From: CAZPZZ01 sp964591245
GTDB lineage: Bacteria; Acidobacteriota; Vicinamibacteria; Vicinamibacterales; UBA8438
NCBI GenBank assembly: GCA_964591245.1
Contig: CAZPZZ010000066.1
Span: forward strand, 1-20,886
Reading direction: 5' to 3'
Length of the DNA: 20,886 nucleotides
In this document: piece by piece, positions 15,845-20,886 of the stretch
Position numbering within the stretch: the first letter of the stretch is position 1
How the letters are laid out: each line of letters opens with the position of its first letter
The notes under the pieces: model-generated
The model's database searches: none
Told to the model about the DNA's origin: nothing
Seen by the model: the letters and a program-made list of their open reading frames with translations, nothing else
Program-made: the position numbers and the translations under genes

Positions 15845-17758
15845 ATGATGAGAACAACGAAGAAGTCCTGGTCCTGCGTGATGGTGTTCCTGCTCAGCCT
15901 GCTCGGTGGTTCACCAGCACTGGCGCAGACCGGCGCCCTGCGCGGCGAGTGGCGCAGCTATGGCGGCGACGACGGCAGCACCAAGTACGCGGCACTTGAC
16001 CACATCGACGCCAACAACATCGACCAACTTGCCGTGGCCTGGCAGTGGGAATCACCCGATGGTGCGATTGCAGGTAACAATCGGAACCTGACACCGTCGG
16101 CCTTCAAGGCGACACCGTTGATGATCGACGGCGTCCTCTACATCCGGTCGTCGCTCAGCATCGTAGCGGCGATCGATGCCCAGACCGGTACCCAGCTCTG
16201 GATGCAGGACGTTGGAAGCTACGCGTCTGGTCGTCCGACCAATCTCGGGTTCAACTCCCGAGGCGTGGGGCATTGGACCGATGGCAACGAGGCGCGGATC
16301 TTCCTGGCGACCAGTGACGCACACCTCTGGTCTTTCAACGCCGAGACCGGCCAACCGATCGGTCGTTTTGGCAGCGACGGCAAGATCGACTTGACGCAGG
16401 GGCTCCGGCGCCCCGTTGACCGTAGCGCCTATCAGGTGATCGCACCGCCGATGGTCGTGGGTGACGTGGTCATTGTCAATGCCTCCATCTCGGACGGCCC
16501 ACGATACAAGACCGCGCCCCCCGGGGACATTCGTGGATTCGACGTGCGAACCGGCGAAATACGGTGGATCTTCCATACGGTGCCGCAAGAAGGCGAACTT
16601 GGAAACAGCACGTGGGAGGACGATTCCTGGACGTATACCGGCAACACCAACGCCTGGAGCATCATGAGCGCCGACCTGGACCTGGGCTACGTCTATCTGC
16701 CGATCGGCACACCGACCAACGACTGGTACGGCGGGCATCGGTTAGGCGACAATCTCTTCGCGGAGAGCCTCGTCTGCCTCGACGCGGCGACGGGTCAACG
16801 GATCTGGCACTTCCAGATGGTCCATCATGGCCTGTGGGACTATGACCTCCCCGCAGCACCGACGCTCGTCGACATCACGGTAGATGGACGCGAGATCAAG
16901 GCAGTGGCGCAGGTCAGTAAACAGGGCTTCACGTATGTGTTCGACCGAATCACGGGAGAACCCGTCTGGCCAATAGAGGAACGGCCGGTCGCAGCCTCGA
17001 CCGTGCCAGGCGAACGGGCCGCACCAACGCAGCCCTTCCCCACCAAGCCCCCCGCATTCGAGCGCCAGGGCATCTCAGTAGACGCACTGATCGACTACAC
17101 TCCCGCGTTGCGAGCCGAAGCAGAGGAGATCTTGTCACGGCACGAGTACGGCGATCTCTTTCATCCGCCATCGCTCAGGGGAACCATCCAGATGCCGGGA
17201 TGGGGCGGCGGGGCGAATTGGTATGGGGCGGGGTTTGACCCGGATTCTGGCTATCTTTTCGTGCCTTCCAGAACCAGCCCCATCTCGGTCACTCTCGTGC
17301 CGGCAGACCCAGACGGCTCGGATTTCCGTTACCGGCGGGGACGCAGCGGACTACGAGGGCCGGAAGGCCTCCCACTGGTCAAGCCACCCTATTCGCGATT
17401 GACCGCAATCGACCTGACGACGGGCGACTTCGCATGGCAAGTGCCGCTCGGCGACGGGCCACGCCAGCGATTGATCGAGATGGGCGTGCCCGATCCTGGC
17501 CCACTCGGCGGCGCCGCATTCACAGGCCCGCTAGTCACCAAGACACTCCTCTTCCTGGGGGTTCATGACCGGCGAGGCGGCGGCACGCCGACGATTACCG
17601 CGTTCAACAAGGTGACAGGCAAGATCGTACGGTCGGTCGAGCTACCTGCCGGTTTGACCGGCACGCCGATGACGTACCTGATCGGAGACAAGCAGTACAT
17701 CGTGTCGGCCTATGGAAGCGGCGCCGAGACCGGTCTCGTCGCACTGGCGATTCCCTGA
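15845..17758 (+). CDS. PQQ-dependent glucose dehydrogenase-type quinoprotein (soluble)
   Basis: 637 residues, signal peptide 1-28 (PALA-QT), no membrane segments: it corresponds to the periplasmic propeller of membrane glucose/quinate dehydrogenases without their N-terminal five-helix anchor. Family marks: WRSYGGDDGSTKYAALDHID near the N-terminus, GDNLFAESLVCLDAATG (301-317), HHGLWDYDLPAAPTLVDI with likely catalytic Asp332 (327-344), and GTIQMPGWGGGANWYGAGFD (446-465). Only one Cys remains after the signal, so there is no disulfide. It is distant from the other two quinoproteins here. The start is chosen because GGAG lies 7 nt before the first of two adjacent ATGs; the longer frame has no signal peptide at its front. 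The 220 bp upstream (15625-15844) hold no visible gene. It probably oxidises a sugar or polyol; exact substrate unknown. Confidence 0.92.
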   Translation: MMRTTKKSWSCVMVFLLSLLGGSPALAQTGALRGEWRSYGGDDGSTKYAALDHIDANNIDQLAVAWQWESPDGAIAGNNRNLTPSAFKATPLMIDGVLYIRSSLSIVAAIDAQTGTQLWMQDVGSYASGRPTNLGFNSRGVGHWTDGNEARIFLATSDAHLWSFNAETGQPIGRFGSDGKIDLTQGLRRPVDRSAYQVIAPPMVVGDVVIVNASISDGPRYKTAPPGDIRGFDVRTGEIRWIFHTVPQEGELGNSTWEDDSWTYTGNTNAWSIMSADLDLGYVYLPIGTPTNDWYGGHRLGDNLFAESLVCLDAATGQRIWHFQMVHHGLWDYDLPAAPTLVDITVDGREIKAVAQVSKQGFTYVFDRITGEPVWPIEERPVAASTVPGERAAPTQPFPTKPPAFERQGISVDALIDYTPALRAEAEEILSRHEYGDLFHPPSLRGTIQMPGWGGGANWYGAGFDPDSGYLFVPSRTSPISVTLVPADPDGSDFRYRRGRSGLRGPEGLPLVKPPYSRLTAIDLTTGDFAWQVPLGDGPRQRLIEMGVPDPGPLGGAAFTGPLVTKTLLFLGVHDRRGGGTPTITAFNKVTGKIVRSVELPAGLTGTPMTYLIGDKQYIVSAYGSGAETGLVALAIP

Positions 17759-17810
17759 AGCGGTTGCGAACACGTTCCGGTGCTCCCCTGTCGCCCCAGA
17801 TCCGACGTGA

Positions 17811-18257
17811 CTAGACCAGGCCTTCCTCGGCGGTAACCTTTACTTCATATACTTTGTAGACCAGTTCCTTGGTCTCCAGGTTCACCTGCCCGGCTGAGAC
17901 CGCTTGCACCGAGTTCAACCACTTGTACTTTTCATGGCTTGTTTGAAATGTGGGAGCCGCTGCAATCAGGCCTGTCTCAAAACTCCCTCTACCACCATAT
18001 TCCACGTAGATAATGGCTCCGTCGTCCGTCTTGAGCGTCATCCGGACATCAAGAGCGCCCAGCGTTCCCCCCTCACTGAGCGTGAGCCAGTCGGCACAGT
18101 CGTGTGTTGCCAGCGTCGCGTTCACACGCTCGCTTGTGAACGTCACCTCGAGGACATCCACAATCATCCGCACCCCTTTGGGACCATCGCCGAGTTCAAC
18201 GAAGTCACCAAGCCGCGCATCGAGCCGGCCGATCTCCACTAACGTCGCTGTTGCCAC
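17811..18257 (-). CDS. DUF3237 family protein
   Basis: 148 residues, normal length for DUF3237 (UPF0311), small beta-barrel-like proteins of unknown function. Family segments: ADWLTLSEGGTLGALDVRMT, LKTDDGAIIYVEYGGRG, an F-T-T-A-P-R-F-like stretch APTFQTSHEKYKWLNSVQAV, and the C-terminal VYKVYEVK. It starts with GTG, 6 nt after GGAGG (18268-18264). No signal peptide: it is the only confident gene here whose product should stay in the cytoplasm. It begins 29 bp after the amidohydrolase stop on the same strand and so is probably in that operon, converging 52 bp from the PQQ gene at 15845. DUF3237 genes often accompany catabolic genes (general knowledge), so a role in handling the amidohydrolase product is plausible. 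Confidence 0.87.
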   Translation of the reverse strand: MATATLVEIGRLDARLGDFVELGDGPKGVRMIVDVLEVTFTSERVNATLATHDCADWLTLSEGGTLGALDVRMTLKTDDGAIIYVEYGGRGSFETGLIAAAPTFQTSHEKYKWLNSVQAVSAGQVNLETKELVYKVYEVKVTAEEGLV

Positions 18258-18286
18258 AACCGTCCTCCCTCTCGGTCAGCCTGGGA

Positions 18287-19564
18287 CTACGCCGTAATCC
18301 CACCCTTGACGAAGACGCCCCCCTTGACCGTCGCCACGTTGACGAATTGCTGTCCCAACTCGCGCGTGTGCGCGTCAGGGCGAGAACCGTCCCCGAACGT
18401 AAAACGTCCCTGCTCGAGATCGAGGACGGCCACGTCGGCCGGCCCGCCGGGTGCGAGCACCCCCACCGTCTCCGGGTAGCTTAGCATCTTCGCAGGGTTT
18501 GTCGTCACGCGCTCGATCACCTGATCCAGGCTCAATCCCAGATGTAGAAACTGCGACATTGGTAACAACACGCTGGCCGGGGTACGGTCAGGATATCTGG
18601 CCACATCGGTCGAGATCGCATCCGGGAACCAACCCTGACTCGCCGCCTTCTCGGATACTTCCCACTGATGGTGCGTCGTGGCGAGCTGGCCGTCGGTAAA
18701 GATGCCGCGCTCTGTGAGCTCACGGATCTGCGGAAGCACGTCCTCGGCCTGACTCAACTGGCTCCCAAATACATTCGACGAGTTCTCGGACGGGGGATTG
18801 AAGGGATGCGTGAGGATATCACCCGCCTGCATGATGGCGAGCAAGTCCGGCTCGGTGGACCAATGCATCATGATGGGCACGCCGGCCTGGTCGGCAATCT
18901 CCCGGGCCGTCCTCATGACCGAGATGTCATGGGCAAGATCCTCGCGTTTCCCTCTCACGCGCACCTTGATCCCGAGGATCACATCCCGATGGGTCTCGAT
19001 GATCCGGAGCACCGCTCTGGTGTTGATCAATCGCGGGTCGAGATAGATCTCGTCGGTACAGCAACCAGCCGTGGAGATGTTCAGTAATGCATAGATTCGG
19101 GTTCTCGCTCCCTCGATGACGAACTTCCTAAACCCGGGAAACATGGAGGCCCCCGTCGTTCCTGCATCGACGATTGTCGTAACCCCAGACAAATTACCGA
19201 CGATATCGGAATTGACGCCAAGTGGCGTTCCGTACTCGTACACGTGGGAATGAAAGTCGATCAGCCCGGGCGTCACGATCTTATCCGTCGCGTCGAACAC
19301 TCGGCGAGCCTGAACCCGCGGGATGTTGACGTCTACGCGGGCGATCCGCCCGTGCGCAATTGCGATATCACGCACGGCAGAGAGGTCTTGCCCCGGATCG
19401 ATCACCCGACCGCCGGCAATCAGGAGATCATAGGTCTGTTCCGATGCCCTATCTTGCCCGGTCGCGATAACCGGAGAAGCCCCGGCGTCCCGCCGAAAAC
19501 CCGATGAGACAATCGCCGCCGCACCAAACTGCTCCAGAAAAGCCCGTCGAGTTGACCGTGCCAT
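18287..19564 (-). CDS. Tat-exported amidohydrolase (COG3964/dihydroorotase-like)
   Basis: 425 residues, amidohydrolase-superfamily TIM barrel. Visible metal and catalytic residues: His105 and His107 (IDFHSHV), Lys200 in VILGIKVRV (likely carboxylated bridge), His234 (IMMHWS), His253 (LTHPFNP) and Asp320 (ISTDVARY), plus the C-terminal GPADVAVLDLEQG typical of the fold. Order and spacing resemble COG3964 'amidohydrolase/deacetylase' proteins, in which the position of FTDGQLATTHHQWE is usually a D-x-G-H-G motif. The N-terminus STRRAFLEQFG followed by a hydrophobic run is Tat-like, unusual for this mostly cytoplasmic family. Two ATGs in tandem: GGAGG is 1 nt from the first and 4 nt from the second, so the second is chosen. 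Likely hydrolyses an N-acyl or cyclic amide; substrate unknown. Confidence 0.9.
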   Translation of the reverse strand: MARSTRRAFLEQFGAAAIVSSGFRRDAGASPVIATGQDRASEQTYDLLIAGGRVIDPGQDLSAVRDIAIAHGRIARVDVNIPRVQARRVFDATDKIVTPGLIDFHSHVYEYGTPLGVNSDIVGNLSGVTTIVDAGTTGASMFPGFRKFVIEGARTRIYALLNISTAGCCTDEIYLDPRLINTRAVLRIIETHRDVILGIKVRVRGKREDLAHDISVMRTAREIADQAGVPIMMHWSTEPDLLAIMQAGDILTHPFNPPSENSSNVFGSQLSQAEDVLPQIRELTERGIFTDGQLATTHHQWEVSEKAASQGWFPDAISTDVARYPDRTPASVLLPMSQFLHLGLSLDQVIERVTTNPAKMLSYPETVGVLAPGGPADVAVLDLEQGRFTFGDGSRPDAHTRELGQQFVNVATVKGGVFVKGGITA

Positions 19565-19661
19565 CATGCCTCCACGCTCGCGGGGATCATCGTCGCGCCC
19601 CGCCCGGACTCTAGCTCATCCGCATACGCCCGACATCCGCGCCACCTCCAGAGCGTCCTCT

Positions 19662-20567
19662 TCACAGAAGCACCTGAAGACGCTGGAACAGATCCTCAAC
19701 CTCTGTGATCGTCCCGTCAGCGTTGAGATCAAACGACCAGTAGCACTCTTCCTTCAGTTGATTCATCCGAAGCTGCATGACGCCTTGAGATTTGTGCTCG
19801 GCGATTACCCAGTTCCCGATAATCTCGAAATTCAGGCGATCGTTGAATCCAAACGTCTGCGTGCGATCGAACCGGGCCACCGGTCCGCCAGAAGACGCCG
19901 CGGTGATCGGATAGCCGTCCAGACGGCTGAACTCAAACACCTGCTCGCCCAGCACGCACGCAAAACCACCAAGCACCACCGGGCGCTCAGAGATCGGTAG
20001 ACTCTCAGCAGCCTCGAGCGCGAGAATCGTCGCGCCCTTATGGTGGCCGTGCGTCTCCGCGTAGGGGACGTGCACCAGCACCAGGTCGTAGCCCCCTCCC
20101 TCCATGAGCTGCACAAGTCGCTGCCGCACCCAGTCAGCATCCCACGCCTGGGTGAGCGCCGGTTCAGGATCCTGCGTGAACGCATCATCGAGTTGGTCGA
20201 AGAAGAAGTACTTACTAATGCCCACGACCGCACCACCCGCCATGAGCTCCTGCTTTCGAATCGTCGGCAGGTGCTGACGAGCCACCGCTTCGTCGGTGAG
20301 CGCCAACCCGTGCAATTCCTCGACCAGCGTGGAATACCTGAACCCTCCACTCCCGTCAGTTACGAGAGCCAGGTCGACAACTCCATCAAGCTGATGCGTA
20401 ATTTGATAGAGCACCCCAGAGAAAGCTGCGTCGTCGTCTGGATGGGCCACGACGACAAGCACCTTCGGCTTGTCTGGAATTCGTCCTTGTCCCCACGCCT
20501 CAGAGGCACCCGCCCCGCCGATGAGCGCAGTCACCATGATCGCCACGAGCTTCCACCCGACGTGCAT
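19662..20567 (-). CDS. exported PIG-L family N-deacetylase with C-terminal EF-hand-like loop
   Basis: 301 residues. PIG-L/LmbE zinc deacetylases remove N-acetyl groups from amino sugars or sugar conjugates. Seen here: AHPDDD (zinc ligands His42 and Asp45, base Asp44) and ETHGHHKG (His173 and His176, with His where many members have Asp). Residues 1-26 form a signal peptide (AWG-Q), so it acts outside the cytoplasm. The last 25 residues contain DLNADGTITEVE (280-291), which matches a canonical 12-residue EF-hand calcium loop (D1, N3, D5, G6, I8, E12), flanked by possible helices. Several in-frame starts exist; ATG at 20567 is preferred because AGGAG (20582-20578) lies 10 nt upstream (a GTG at 20570 is 7 nt away). 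It heads an operon with the amidohydrolase 97 bp downstream. Confidence 0.9.
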   Translation of the reverse strand: MHVGWKLVAIMVTALIGGAGASEAWGQGRIPDKPKVLVVVAHPDDDAAFSGVLYQITHQLDGVVDLALVTDGSGGFRYSTLVEELHGLALTDEAVARQHLPTIRKQELMAGGAVVGISKYFFFDQLDDAFTQDPEPALTQAWDADWVRQRLVQLMEGGGYDLVLVHVPYAETHGHHKGATILALEAAESLPISERPVVLGGFACVLGEQVFEFSRLDGYPITAASSGGPVARFDRTQTFGFNDRLNFEIIGNWVIAEHKSQGVMQLRMNQLKEECYWSFDLNADGTITEVEDLFQRLQVLL

Positions 20568-20886
20568 CACTCTCATGCTCCTCATGAATGGGAACTGTAC
20601 GGCCACGGATGATTCGCCGGCGCATTTCCAGCCCGCACCCCTGTAGCCCAGTGTTCATTTCACGACAGTACCGCCACAACACGCTCCAGATCCCCCGGTG
20701 GTAACGTCATGGTACCTCGGCGATCCCATTCCTCGACTCATCCGTCTTGTCGGACCTGTCAGCCTGGTCAGGCCCCACCCGGTTGAACCAATTCGACAGT
20801 AGCTTGATGAGCGTGCACACAAAGATATGTACGGAGACTGTACATCAGTGCGAAGAGCCCTGCCAATTCCTCTACAAGTTCCCTGA
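20568..20886. other. 319-bp non-coding end of window
   Basis: Upstream region of the PIG-L operon. It should contain that operon's promoter, though I could not pick convincing boxes. Apart from the palindrome at 20827-20845, nothing else is recognisable; the short frames are not protein-like. Confidence 0.5.
20827..20845. promoter_or_regulatory. operator-like palindrome
   Basis: ATGTAC (20827-20832) and GTACAT (20840-20845) are perfect 6-bp inverted arms with a 7-nt centre, total 19 bp, the size of a typical dimeric repressor site. It lies 260 bp upstream of the PIG-L start; it could also serve a gene outside the window. The regulator family is not identifiable. Confidence 0.35.

Noticed and set aside
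1..20886. CRISPR arrays, tRNA/rRNA genes, insertion sequences, toxin-antitoxin pairs, defence systems.
   Set aside because: No regularly spaced direct repeats, cloverleaf, transposase or terminal repeats were found on reading both strands. The mixture of exported enzymes is catabolic rather than defensive.

Overview
This GC-rich, gene-dense window looks like chromosome from a free-living aerobic heterotroph. The best guess is Acidobacteriota (Vicinamibacteria-like). That rests on the combination of DUF1592/DUF1587 cytochromes with DUF1552 proteins, secreted ankyrin-repeat proteins, several PQQ dehydrogenases, PIG-L deacetylases and Tat-type amidohydrolases. Planctomycetota, Verrucomicrobiota or Gemmatimonadota relatives cannot be excluded. 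No rRNA, tRNA, CRISPR array, transposase or integrase was seen.

Layout. 213-4299 (minus): a YVTN-type propeller lipoprotein, an exported amidase-signature enzyme, and a small unknown protein overlapping the amidase stop codon. 4515-6308 (plus): an alcohol-dehydrogenase-type PQQ quinoprotein, divergent from the propeller gene. 6421-10278 (minus): a DUF1592-family dihaem c-type cytochrome followed by its usual DUF1552 partner. 10413-14175 (plus): a secreted ankyrin-repeat protein, then a quinoprotein with an N-terminal cytochrome c domain. 14473-17758 (plus): an NHL-repeat propeller, then a glucose-dehydrogenase-type PQQ enzyme. 17811-20567 (minus): an apparent operon of PIG-L deacetylase, Tat-exported amidohydrolase and a DUF3237 protein.

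The unifying theme is the cell envelope. Eleven of the twelve confidently called proteins have a Sec, lipoprotein or Tat-like export signal; only the DUF3237 protein does not. Three quinoproteins could pass electrons to c-type cytochromes, one of which is fused to a quinoprotein. Around them sit hydrolases for amides and N-acyl groups (amidase, PIG-L, amidohydrolase) and two non-enzymatic-looking propellers. Inference: this is a periplasmic or outer-surface module that deacylates or cleaves a complex substrate and oxidises the released alcohol or sugar groups. The substrate cannot be read from the sequence.

Most start codons were moved downstream from the longest open frame, because a strong Shine-Dalgarno sequence and a signal peptide begin there. 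Domain names come from motif recognition only; no database search was possible.
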